NCBI GenBank assembly: GCA_009746045.1
Contig: RPFO01000681.1
Location: 1 to 36,176 of the forward strand
Length of the DNA stretch: 36,176 nt
DNA from: Mesostigma viride
Taxonomy: Eukaryota; Streptophyta; Mesostigmatophyceae; Mesostigmatales; Mesostigmataceae
Reading direction: 5' to 3'
The notes below the pieces were generated by a model, which saw only the letters and a list, made by a program, of their open reading frames with translations, searched no databases and was not told the origin of the DNA. The translations under genes and the position numbers were made by a program. Positions within the stretch are counted from its first letter, which is position 1. Each line of letters opens with the position of its first letter. Below are positions 24,190 to 33,805 of this stretch, piece after piece.

Positions 24190-24648
24190 TTACGAGATCC
24201 GCTTTCTCACCGATTTGTTGTACTCCACCGTCTCCTTTGAAACGTGCGTCAAAAGACAATCGTTCGCGATCAACATTTGCTCGAAAAGGCGCATCGTTTT
24301 TTGCGCGTTTTCGCGATCGTAGCGGTTTTCGTTTGCTCTCGTTCTTTCGGCGATGATCGTGTTGATCCCGAACAACAAAGCGGACTGGACAGAGTCGCAC
24401 GCAAGAGGGACGCTGTCGACGCCAAACTTGGTCTTTAATTGGCGAGCGGGAAGTCCAGACAGAGCTTTGGAAACCTCGTTCCAGTGAAACTTGACGTCTT
24501 GTAGCGCCTGTTTCTTGCACTCGTTCGCGAAAATCGCGTCGTGCAGAGTTTTTGTCGAGTCCAGGCAGCTAAGAGTAGGATACTCTTGAAGCCTGCGAGG
24601 GCGCAAGTACACCGTGTTTGCAAAAACGGGCTTGTTGGAGGTCTCCAT
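24190..24648 (-). CDS. Unknown 152-residue protein
   Basis: It starts at the ATG at 24648 (AGCCATGGAG context), with TATAAAAA about 45 bp upstream. It is soluble and mostly helical (HDAIFANECKKQALQDVKFH, NAQKTMRLFEQMLIANDCLL), with several isolated Cys and a basic C-terminus (VRKRIS). I see no catalytic motif and do not recognise a family. It is read in the same direction as the helicase upstream and the small membrane proteins downstream. Confidence 0.65.
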   Translation of the reverse strand: METSNKPVFANTVYLRPRRLQEYPTLSCLDSTKTLHDAIFANECKKQALQDVKFHWNEVSKALSGLPARQLKTKFGVDSVPLACDSVQSALLFGINTIIAERTRANENRYDRENAQKTMRLFEQMLIANDCLLTHVSKETVEYNKSVRKRIS

Positions 24649-24690
24649 GGCTGCAAAACGCAGCGGTGACGACCGACGAGGTCTGTCCTG

Positions 24691-24698
24691 TTTTTATA
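24691..24698 (-). promoter_or_regulatory. TATA-like box of the 24190-24648 gene
   Basis: TATAAAAA on the minus strand lies about 45 bp before the ATG at 24648. It is nearer the start codon than the TATA boxes of the left block and lacks the GTTAC/CCACGGG array. Confidence 0.4.
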
Positions 24699-24755
24699 CG
24701 TTTTCGATCCTGGTAACCGAATTCAGGATAAAAAAAACGACAATTCATTGTAACA

Positions 24756-24902
24756 ATGCGTCCAATGGGAGTCTGTTGGTCAGTACCGTTAGACGAACAC
24801 GTGCAGATGAGGAACTCGTATCCTCTGCGCCGATCTTTAGATTTAATTTTTCCTTCCGAGACGGTTACGCTTGTACGGCTTGACACCGCCCGAAAACGAT
24901 AA
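24756..24902 (+). CDS. Possible 48-residue protein
   Basis: A plus-strand frame from the ATG at 24756 begins MRPMGVCWSVPLDEHVQMRN and ends at TAA 24900-24902, in an otherwise gene-free gap between two leftward genes. It has no motif and only its position supports it. It could equally be chance. Confidence 0.2.
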   Translation: MRPMGVCWSVPLDEHVQMRNSYPLRRSLDLIFPSETVTLVRLDTARKR

Positions 24903-24953
24903 TCGATCAAAGGAAGAAAACAAATCAAAATTTAAAAAAATCGAATAACTTTT

Positions 24954-26935
24954 TCACCCCAACCAAAACCCTTCTAAAACAATTTGGCGAATCGGCATGT
25001 CGCCGTACCCATGAATTTTGTCGATTTTTTTTATGGATTCTCTGACCTCGCTGATTCCGTCCCTGAACTCTTTTTCGTTTTCTCGTTTATTCGTTTTTCT
25101 GTCGACGTTGAATGTTTTTGCGATCGCCACTATCTGGTCGAAGTCAGCTCGCACGTTTTGTTTGAAATTTTGACCCGCGCTGGTTGCAAACCGTTTAGCG
25201 AGTTCTAGAGATTTTCGAAGAAGGGAAAGTCCCTTTTCTTTTACGTATTTCCTTATCTCTTCGCCTCTCGTCAATGGGCAATTAATGGCTTCGCGTGCGC
25301 CGGCTGCCATCCAGCTGTCTCGATTGTGGACCTTGCTCATGAGTCTGCAGTCAATAGCCGCCTCTCTCAGTTTTCGCATGAATTTTGTCACACCTTCGGT
25401 CTCGTTTTCTTGAATAGCGCGTTCCGTCACGAGTTCGTCTACGCCTCCGATCGTCATGTACCGGTGCACCGTTACCGTCCAATGTTTCTGGTCGAGCTGC
25501 AAGTGACTACAGTGTCGGACAGCGCGCGCGATCGCCTGACGTTCGGCGCTGATATCGAGAAGCGGCTCCATCAGATGGATGTGACGAACGCTTTTCAGGT
25601 CTAAACCTTCGTTGAAACGTTTTCGCGCCAAGATAATATGTAAAAACCGCCCTTTGCGTTTTTCTTGTGGTTAAAAACATCCATCACTCTCCGCAACGTC
25701 GTGTCAGAAACGGGCATGGCGTCCGAGCCAAGAATGACGAACCTGGGCGCTTCGGTTGTTGGAAATCCTCTCGAACGGAGAGATGAGTGTATCCTTTCGA
25801 TTCCAAAATCATAGCGACGTACTTTATTCCATGGGCATTGAACGCCGAGTATAGATACTGCTTTTCATTGGGATGGTCCGTGATTTCTTTCACGATGCAA
25901 GCGATCTTAGGAGAATATTTGTCAAGCTTCTTTGCAGCCTCAGAGGCAGACATTTTAAACATCGAGAGCGAGTTTGAAACCCTGCGAGCTTCATACAAAA
26001 AACGGTCGCGTCCTCGCGACTCGTCTGGTTCCTTACTTTTGTTCGGAACACTTTCTGTTGACCCGTGCTCATTTCCACTAGGTGGAACTGATCAGGTTGT
26101 CGAACGGGGTAAACAGACGAATCGCCGGCGTAATCGACAAAAGAACAAAGGCCTCGAAACGCGTCTAACGGAGAGTCGGGCGTGATCGGTGCACCTCTTA
26201 TCATCGTAAGAAGGCGCTGAATCTCGTTTTCGTTCCTTCCCGGAGTAGCGCTAAGGATCACCATGTAAAGACCGCGGTTGTCTTTGGACGGCTTCTCGAG
26301 GAAATCGAGTAGAGCTGTGTACTCTTTGGCTTGACCCGGCGGAGGGTTGAATAAATTTTGAACTTCGTCCATAATAAGGACTCCGTTCTGCAGAAGATCC
26401 CGTTTTGCGCGTCCAACGCCCCGATACAAGTCTAGAAGATGCGCAAGTTGAGTAAAACTCATAATTCGTCTTTCTTCGACCCTGTTTGCTATCATTCGAA
26501 CCACTTCTTCGTCGAAGCGTTCTTGAAACGCGGAAACATGGACGCGCAGCCGCTGTAACCCGCAATGGTGTTGTTGACGGCATTCTCTCGACTCGTGACG
26601 AGAAATATGCTGCGATTTGTGTCCCAGAAAGCATCAATGGCTCCCAGCACGGTGCAGGTCTTACCTGAGCCCGTAGAATGCCAAGCCAGAAAACCTCTGT
26701 GTTTGCTTCCGCGTTCTGCGATTCCTCGGAGGTACATATTCACGACGGCTTGCTGAGGAGCAAGTTTCTTGTCGGAAGGGTTCGAGGAGCACGAGTTTTT
26801 TCCAACGGATCTGTGCTCAGGGGGTGGGTTCCCGTATATGCGACCTTCGAAGTAGTTTTTTATGAACGCCTGTGTGTCCGCTATCTGGGAAGTTTCCGCA
26901 TTGGGCCATTTGGATGGTAAAGGATGTTTTCCCAT
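24954..26935 (-). CDS. Superfamily-2 helicase/ATPase of the poxvirus D6/D11-like kind, four frame breaks
   Basis: Four consecutive frames cover one helicase of about 661 residues. The motifs appear in order: Walker A (WHSTGSGKT) near 26690, Walker B (LIMDEVQNLFNP), motif III (LSATPGR), motif V (NEGLDL) and motif VI (QAIARAVRHCSH). The order and the DEVQ box fit the NTPases related to poxvirus D6R, D11L and NPH-I, which act in viral transcription. The breaks lie near 26520, 26020, 25770 and 25640. Each can be explained by one missing base, most in T, G or A runs, and the span plus four bases is a whole number of codons. No other stop interrupts it. The start is the ATG at 26935. Divergent from the 26982 gene. 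Confidence 0.8.
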
Positions 26936-26981
26936 TCTTTATTTCTACTTCTATTAATTTCCGGCTGTTAGTAATAAAGAC

Positions 26982-29900
26982 ATGGCGAGAAACCTAACGG
27001 CTGCTCGAGAAGAAATAGCGTCGATGTGGAGGACCGGGGCGGTGGGTGGGGGTCTGATGAAATTTCACCAGTATGTAACCGCTCCTCCGAGTCCCTTTAA
27101 CGCGGTCGAACTCGCAAACGCGGTCCATCAAGTCGTTTCAATCGGCAAATTCGCCACATTCGTCCATCTGCAGTGGGAGGCGGGGATAAAGAACTTAGAC
27201 TCGAAGTATATCACGACCCAGTTTTCTAAAGATATCGTGTCTGACAAACTCAAGTCGATATGGTACAGTCAGCAGAACACGTACGAGGGGATGATGCTCT
27301 GTCAGGTGGTCCTAAATTACGCACGTACCATGAGTCTTGAAGAAGTGAATGCCGTCGTAGACGCCACGTTTCGTCGTGATCGATGCACGCTTTACTTGGC
27401 CCAAACGGGGGGCAAAACAGTATTGTAATTCGACAGCTCGGGATATCCACAAAGACGTTTGTTGACAACAACGACATCAACAAGTGGCTCGGGTGGCATG
27501 GAAAACCGACGCCTGCCGCCCCGACAGTGGGCGGTTCAAAATGGGGAATAGAGAACAAAGTCACGTGGTCTGGGCTCGGTTTCGATATAGCTCCTAGCGG
27601 GACAAGCTCGACTACAGCGACAGGAAAGACGATCGAAGAGTGTGCTGAGATTTGCGGAAGGGACAATGCAAAGTGCGCAGGGTTCACCTGGAAGCCTAAC
27701 CAAGATGTCGCAAACATCGGCGCTTGCTGGTTCAAGTCGGACGTGAAGACGAATCCGATACCGAGCTCGAACGTTTTCTTCACGTTGACGAACCCGAATT
27801 TTCGCAATACCGCCGCTGCAAGTACCCAAATCGGTCAAACTCTCAGTGGATTGGCGACGCTGGCCAAACAGCCCCGACAGCCCCGACACTTTCGAACCCG
27901 GAGAAGATGAACATTGTGCGTCAAATTTTTTCCAATGCTGCAAAGGACAACAATGCCAAGTTCAACGTGACTGGTGAAGACAACACTAAAGAGTGGTCTG
28001 CTGATACTATAGATGGGTACATAAAGAACGCTATTTACCCGGCGAACTTACTAATAATATAATCCCCCCTAACAATGCCTTTGTCACAACTTGGATTGGG
28101 GATGGTGCCGCCGTTACAGGGTTCACGGTTAAGTGGAGGAGTAAAGATCACGGAAAACTGTATGAAACAACGCTGAATTCATCTCAGATTTCAAAATACT
28201 ATACCCCTCCTATCGTTTCCACTGGTTCTTCCTCAAACTCTACGACTGGCTCTACCACTTCAACAAATCAAACCGCTTCTACAAATCCGGCAGTTACGTC
28301 CTCTAACACGACAGCAGCCGCGGTCGATATACGTCCTACTTACCCAGAGATCGCTGCGTTATGGGCGACGGACCAAGTTCACAACGCGATAAGCGCTGAA
28401 TTAGAAAGGGTACAAAAGGGTGCGTGGAGAGAAGAGGATATGCAAAAAATATCCATCAGAACGGTTCGAAGGAGACTCTATGTCCAGAAACTCCTAACAA
28501 CGCTCGGAAGAGGACTCTCGATGATGGATCTAGATGTAAACGGGTTGTTGCGGGGATACGTGTCTCGCGAGGCCCTGTCGGCGTTTTTAGACTGGTCGGC
28601 CTGGATCGACGCTGTTAAGAAACAACAAGTTCTAGCAGCTCTCGATCAAGAACTCTCTCTCGTAGAAAAATGGAACCAGGCGACAGGAGAAGCATTCGCG
28701 GATGGAGTGCCGTTTCTAAGACCTCTTCGAGCCACGTTGCCCGTTTACACAGCGGGACAAGTCTCCGACCCGGTACTGCTGTCCATGTACGCGAGCTTTA
28801 TAATGTCTTCTGCTCCTTATTCTGAGCGTGCTCTGGTCAGAACAAAAGCCGTATCGCTGCTTTACCCCGTTCCGAACTTGCCCCCTCCTCCAACTTCTGA
28901 GACTTCCAATTCGAACTCCAACCCAGTGACAGGGACTGCTTCTACATCCTCCGTCGCCCCTGCGACTTTTGAAAACACAGTTTCGAAGATTGCCGGGTTT
29001 TGGAACGCGCAGGATGTTGAGTCTGCCATCAAGACCCATCACAGTTACGCAGAGAGTAACCCTTCGAACGCTTCCAAACTCGTCGAAGAGGTGAAAAAGT
29101 TGTCTCCGATGCTCGTTTGGTCAAAGGCTGTTTATGATAAACGCGGTTCGATCGGCAATATAGAAAGTAAGTATTTTGCGTCGGCATTCACAAAATCCGC
29201 TGTTCTTTCGGAAGTAAACAAGTCGTATTGGATCGATCGCAGACCTCTGGACGCGACGTATATCCTGAATGCTGCAATGAAATACGCGGAAGCGTGACCG
29301 AGTCGGAAGCCAACAATGTCGCCGATCCCGTGTTTCGTAGAGATCAGGCGACAAGGTTCATGTCCCTGCCCTCAAACTCGGGTGATGTGGAAAAGATGAT
29401 CGAGATGTCCGTGAATACCAAAACGTTTACTTCGGCAGACGACGCAAGGAATTGGATACGTCAAGATGGAGCTTCCATCCGTTACAACGGCAATATTCGG
29501 TCAAAAACCCTTCTCAAGTGTGGGGCGTGTCAAACAACGTCACTTGGACGAGTTCCGGGTTCAACATTACCCCGGCGGGGTCGAGTTCCGACTCGATGAC
29601 TGGGGTGACTCTGGAGGCATGCGCTGATGCTTGCTCTAAGGACAATGCCAAATGCGCTGGATTCACGTTTCGGCCTCTTCCTGTCGGTTCGCAAACGGGC
29701 AATTGCTGGTTCAAGTCAGATATCGCAAGTAAAGCGATGCCGAGTTCGGGGCTTTTCTTTACTTTTTCAAACCCTGACTTTGGAAAAGGGCCTACAGTTG
29801 ACCCGATCACGACATCCGCTGGATCGACTAGTGCGACGAGTGGTACAGGATCGAGCTCAGGAACGTCTACATCCACGAGTACTAGTGGGACAAGTGGTAC

Positions 29901-30513
29901 AGGATCGAGCACGGGAACGTCCACATCCGCGAGCACCGGTGCAGCAAGTGGTACAGGATCGAGCTCGGGAACGTCTACATCCACGAGTACTAGTGGGACA
30001 AGTGGTACAGGATCGAGCTCAGGAACGTCTACATCCACGAGTACCGGTGCGACAAGTGGTACAGGGTCGAGCACGGGAACGTCCACATCCGCGAGCACCG
30101 GTGCAGCAAGTGGTACGAGCTCGGGAACGTCCACATCCACGAGTTCGGAGTCAAATACGGGTAGCGGGACGACCACTGAAACGGCATCTACCTCGGGGAC
30201 AACGACCGGGACGAACGCAAATACGGGTAACGGGACGACTACTGAAACGGCATCGACCACAGGAACGACGACTGTGACAAATACTTCGAGTCAAGGAACA
30301 ACTCTCGACGCAACCACAGTCGCTCAATCGGCGCAGGCAGCGGTGGAGAAAAATCTCAACGACATGACGACCACTGATATACAAACAACTGAGACAACGG
30401 AAAAGGAAAGTAAAGACAAAAAGGACGAGGAAGACAAACAAACAGGTTTGATCGTGATTTCGTCTCTGATCGGGGTCTTCATTCTAGTGATGTTCGTGCT
30501 AGCTGTGCGTTGA
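26982..30513 (+). CDS. Membrane-anchored surface protein with two PAN/apple domains and Ser/Thr/Gly repeats, five frame breaks
   Basis: Successive open frames from the ATG at 26982 to TGA at 30511-30513 make one architecture. It comprises helical module A (to about 27375), PAN domain 1 (27520-27800, with CAEICGRDNAKCAGFTW and CWFKSDV), a beta-rich segment, a Ser/Thr linker (28210-28320), a helical region and module A copy 2 (28960-29360). PAN domain 2 (29510-29790, CADACSKDNAKCAGFTF), an 18-residue repeat array and one C-terminal transmembrane helix (IVISSLIGVFILVMFVLAVR) follow. PAN domains bind protein or carbohydrate. Breaks lie near 27390, 27880, 28045, 29296 and 29498, each fitting one missing base. 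Aligning the two module copies across them supports this. With five bases added the span is whole codons (about 1178 residues). It is probably a virion surface or attachment protein. Confidence 0.75.
29839..30144 (+). repeat. 54-bp tandem repeats coding an 18-residue Ser/Thr/Gly unit
   Basis: Five full units and a shortened sixth, each starting AGTGGTACAGG, encode SGTGSSSGTSTSTSTSGT or the variant with STGTSTSASTGAA. The two variants alternate, which suggests duplication of a two-unit block. The repeats form a stalk between PAN domain 2 and the membrane helix and offer many O-glycosylation sites. Confidence 0.9.
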
Positions 30514-30545
30514 TGAAACTTTTTCTGTGCAGGTTCTATAGTACG

Positions 30546-30867
30546 ATGAACGCCGGTAACACAATGTCGCGCGGGGTGACGGAGGACGAGCTACGTAGGA
30601 AGATGAAGAGACAGCAGCGTCTTGCGAAGGCCGAGTCGGGATTTGGCGTGGGGACTCTGATCGCAGTTGCCGTTGTGGCTGTTGCAGTCGCGTACTTTAT
30701 TTTCTTTAGCTCTTCCTCAAAGGGTGAACCAGACGCGGGATCAAAGGGATGGGAGTTTAACACCGAATCCGTCCAGAATACGGAAGCGGAGGCCACACAG
30801 CGGCTCAGATGGGGGTCCACCTCCGCCCAGCTACGACCAGACTTTCGCGAGCTTCATTAATAGCTAA
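30546..30867 (+). CDS. Small single-pass membrane protein, C-terminal frame uncertain
   Basis: The preferred start is the ATG at 30546. An earlier ATG at 30513 overlaps the stop of the preceding gene, and another lies at 30564. A basic N-terminus (ELRRKMKRQQRLAK) precedes one transmembrane helix (VGTLIAVAVVAVAVAYFIFF). In the starting frame the protein ends at 30860 in an undistinguished tail. A neighbouring frame ends at 30867 with PPPPSYDQTFASFINS, which contains a PPxY motif. A one-base change near 30800 would connect them (here one base would be extra rather than missing). It could be a budding or envelope protein. Confidence 0.5.
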
Positions 30868-30881
30868 AGGAATAATGTAAA

Positions 30882-31290
30882 ATGGCAAGCGCAAGTGGTG
30901 TATTCGCGGGTAGTTGCAAGATTTGCAACACTAGGAAGATCGGCCTCCGCTGCTGGAAGGGCCGCGAGTAATGCGGGTCGTAGCGCTCGTGGCGCTACAG
31001 GTGCCGGAAAGGTCGCTTCGAAGGCAGGGGAGTCTTCGAAGATTGCGGAAGGGACCGCGTCGGGTTTAGAACTTGTTGCGGGCGGCGTTTTATCCGCCGC
31101 TGGAATGTTCTTGGGCGAAAAGGCTTTGAACGCCGTGATCGAAAACGACGAAGATATGAAGGATGGCGGAGAGGAGACAACGAACGCTTCTTCGGGATCG
31201 TTGTTTGTAATAGTCGTCGCGGGATTCTTCGTAGTGGTGCTGATTCTTTTGATATGGATGATGGTGCGACGGAGAAAATCGAGCGAGTAA
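30882..31290 (+). CDS. Small protein with C-terminal transmembrane helix, start frame uncertain
   Basis: The only suitable ATG (30882, MASASGV) is in a different frame from the body, which is open from about 30895 to TAA 31288-31290. One extra base near 903-906 of the 30-kb block (30903-30906), or a GTG start at 30895, would explain this. The body is Ala/Gly/Arg/Ser-rich (ASAAGRAASNAGRSARG), with a hydrophobic Gly-rich segment (LVAGGVLSAAGMFLG), an acidic stretch (ENDEDMKDGGEE) and a transmembrane helix (SLFVIVVAGFFVVVLILLIW) with a basic end. The next gene has the same order of segments. Confidence 0.55.
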
Positions 31291-31385
31291 AACTTTCCTT
31301 TCCTATTATAGAAATGCTGTAATGTCCTTGAGATGGTCACAGTTGGAAAAAAAAATCGGTGCACAAAAAAAAACCGTTAATCACA

Positions 31386-31738
31386 ATGACATCCGTTTAG
31401 AAGAACCGAAAAAAGAGACCAGATGACGACGAGGACGCTCCATCTGCAAATCCGAGAGCGGACGAGGCGGCTGACGTCTCCGCGAAGACCGGCATCGAGA
31501 AGGCGAAACACTATTCCGCCTTAGCCGGGAAGGCGGTAGTCGGCGGAATAGCCACGGTCGGAGGATTCTTTGTTTTTGATAAACTTGTGAGCTTGTTTTC
31601 CAACTCAGACTCCACTGAAGAAGAAACTACGACAAAAATTCAAGAGGCTTGAACATATTTTATGGAATTTCAATTATAATCATTTTACTCGTAATCATTT
31701 TCCTGTTCTACAAATATTTCACTCGCTCGTCTACTTAA
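31386..31738 (+). CDS. Broken small membrane protein, paralogue of the preceding gene
   Basis: The ATG at 31386 is followed after four codons by an in-frame TAG (31398-31400). The same frame then runs open to 31652 with a basic start (KNRKKRP), an acidic patch (DDDEDAPS), a hydrophobic Gly-rich segment (AVVGGIATVGGFFVF) and STEEETTT. A second frame continues from about 31636 with a transmembrane helix (ISIIIILLVIIFLFYKYF) and ends at TAA 31736-31738. One missing A in the A run near 31635 would connect these. The segment order is that of the 30882-31290 protein. The last 8 bp overlap the ribonucleotide reductase gene tail to tail. It may be a decayed gene, or intact with base errors. Confidence 0.5.
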
Positions 31739-33764
31739 CAGGGCATGCTCCATTCGGACAATCGGAGGAAAACATGTCCTCGTAGGACATGATCCCCGAG
31801 TATGATACGGGGCGCAAAGATGCCACATAGGACTCGAACTTCGTCTTGGTCACCACTTCCTGTGGGAGATATGCGTACCCGAGATCGGCCGCGTTCTTCG
31901 TCGGATCGCACCTCAAAAGGAACGAAACCCCGACGTACTCGTCCCAGTGCCGGTCTAGCCAGTCCAGGATGGACGGGATCTCGCTCGGGTCATACGAAAT
32001 CGTGCAGCTGACGTTCTGCTCGCAGAAACTGTCCATGACCTCACGATATCTCTCGAGCTGATCGACGGCAGTCTCGACGTTCACCTCGACCTCCTCGACA
32101 GTCCCGTCCTTGCGAGTCACCGTCTTTTTTACGAAAGGGACGTTGTCGAAAGAAACTGGGAAAGTCACCAACACCGATTCAGGCTCGAAAGGTTTGTCGA
32201 TGACGCGGTATCCCGCTTCCAAAAACCGCCGGACAAGCTCGTCGTGCTTCGAAAACGTGACGTTGTTGAAAACGTACTTCCCAAGCGGCTTGTGGATGCC
32301 TTCTGGGACCTCTCCCCACTCCTTGGTGGACATGATCTTGGAAAGCGTCCCGCTCGGCTTGATGCACGTGACGTTCTTGGGTAGAGGGCGGTGGAGTTCC
32401 ATGGCCATCGAGTAGGCTGCCGTCACGATGATGTTGCGCATCCTCCTGAAATCGTACGACTGAAGGTCAGGCCTCGTGACGATCCCCGTCAGACCCACTC
32501 CGCAGAGGTGCAGAAAGCCGTTGTTGAGATGCCACGCCTCTTGCAGAATCTCGTCCTGCAAGTTGACGCACGTCTGGCGGTAGTTCATCCTAGCCGTGAG
32601 GTATAACGACCGCTCGAGGTTTCCCTTGTCGCACGCGCGAAACGCAGCGAGGTTGACTTCGGAAAGGTTGCAGAAAGACTTGTTGCCTAACAGGATCTCG
32701 GAACATGGATTCACGCCCGCACACCACGGTGCGCGACGGAGAGCGGTCTCCATGTTGATGAGCCCCGGCTCGCTGCCACCCGACTCGAGCATGATGTCGA
32801 AAATCTCGACGAGCTGATCGGTAGTTGGCTTCGAGTAGAACACGAGACTGTTGTTAGACTGCTGCCTGTGCGGATTATCCTTCCAGAACTCCTTCTTCGC
32901 ATACGCGAATTCGCGCCATTCAGGAGACCCGTACTTGATAAGAGCGATCTCCGCCGAACGACGACTGCTCAAGATCGTTCCGATGTGGTTCACGATGTCG
33001 ACAATGTCCATTTTCGTCAACAGCTGGTCGGAACGCTTGGACAGAAGTCGGGCGATCTTTTCGAACGCGGTGGCAATCTGCGCGTCTCCGCTCGATGTCC
33101 ATGCGTACCCGGACAGCCTCTCTCCGGCTGGTCGGATCTCGCTGAAGTCGAGAATGAGCGTCTTGGCAGGGAACTTGCCCGCAAGGAGTTTGCCTACGCT
33201 TTTTGCCCAAGCGATAGCTGAATCCCCGACGCTGATCGTCCAAACCTTCGACTCGCTGTCGAACGTCTCTTTGTTGATCTCTCGCCCTCCCTTAGTCGTG
33301 CGTTTGGACCGAATCACCTGCACGTCGTCGATAGCGTTTGCAAACCCGTTGAGCGTTCCGGTAATGGGTGCGAATCCGACTCCGCATCCTTGGAGCAAAA
33401 GCCAGGTCACGTCCACGACGTCGTAGACCGTCTCGATGTTTGTGAATGCGCAGTTGAACATTGAGGACTCTCTTCGCCGAGAAAGTTCGGTGCCGCCGAG
33501 CCAGAGCGTGCGACCAGCAGGTGCCACACGGCGAGAAAGAATGAGAGAGCGAACCTCTTCGAGCTCCGCTTCCTCTTGTGCAGTAAGGTTTTCGCCTTTG
33601 GCTCGCACCCACAGCCATCGCTGATGGGACATGACGCGGTCGACGACCTGCTGCCATGTCTCGAGACCCTTTCCTCCCTGGTCGAGTGGGCGGTGGTAGG
33701 TACGTAGGGCGATTGCCATCGCCCTATCCGTAGGAGTGGTGTCCATGGCCGCGGGTGCTTGCAT
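31731..33764 (-). CDS. Class II (adenosylcobalamin-dependent) ribonucleotide reductase, monomeric type
   Basis: This 677-residue enzyme reduces ribonucleotides (NTPs in the known monomeric enzymes) to supply DNA precursors, using a thiyl radical made from coenzyme B12. The residues match the Lactobacillus-type enzyme. There is a Cys at 105 (SMFNCAF), and the active-site trio Cys354, Glu356 and Cys365 (VNPCSEILLG, FCNLSEVNL) has the family's exact 2- and 9-residue spacing. The C-terminal shuttle pair is Cys669 and Cys674 (CPNGACPVK). It is somewhat shorter than the bacterial enzyme (about 740). No partner small subunit is needed or seen. Start is the ATG at 33764, and a second Met six codons on is possible. 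The frame is unbroken. Confidence 0.93.
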   Translation of the reverse strand: MQAPAAMDTTPTDRAMAIALRTYHRPLDQGGKGLETWQQVVDRVMSHQRWLWVRAKGENLTAQEEAELEEVRSLILSRRVAPAGRTLWLGGTELSRRRESSMFNCAFTNIETVYDVVDVTWLLLQGCGVGFAPITGTLNGFANAIDDVQVIRSKRTTKGGREINKETFDSESKVWTISVGDSAIAWAKSVGKLLAGKFPAKTLILDFSEIRPAGERLSGYAWTSSGDAQIATAFEKIARLLSKRSDQLLTKMDIVDIVNHIGTILSSRRSAEIALIKYGSPEWREFAYAKKEFWKDNPHRQQSNNSLVFYSKPTTDQLVEIFDIMLESGGSEPGLINMETALRRAPWCAGVNPCSEILLGNKSFCNLSEVNLAAFRACDKGNLERSLYLTARMNYRQTCVNLQDEILQEAWHLNNGFLHLCGVGLTGIVTRPDLQSYDFRRMRNIIVTAAYSMAMELHRPLPKNVTCIKPSGTLSKIMSTKEWGEVPEGIHKPLGKYVFNNVTFSKHDELVRRFLEAGYRVIDKPFEPESVLVTFPVSFDNVPFVKKTVTRKDGTVEEVEVNVETAVDQLERYREVMDSFCEQNVSCTISYDPSEIPSILDWLDRHWDEYVGVSFLLRCDPTKNAADLGYAYLPQEVVTKTKFESYVASLRPVSYSGIMSYEDMFSSDCPNGACPVK

Positions 33765-33805
33765 GCCTCGTGAAGAGAAGAGACTTTTATCGTTGCCGGA
33801 TAACC

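Noticed and set aside
29514-30260. 248-residue Val/Pro/Asp-rich minus-strand frame
   Set aside because: It is the reverse reading of the 54-bp Ser/Thr/Gly repeats and the PAN domain.
26982-31738. Programmed frameshifting with a shared slippery site
   Set aside because: The contexts of the breaks were compared and show no common heptamer or stop context. It is left only as a minor alternative to sequencing error.
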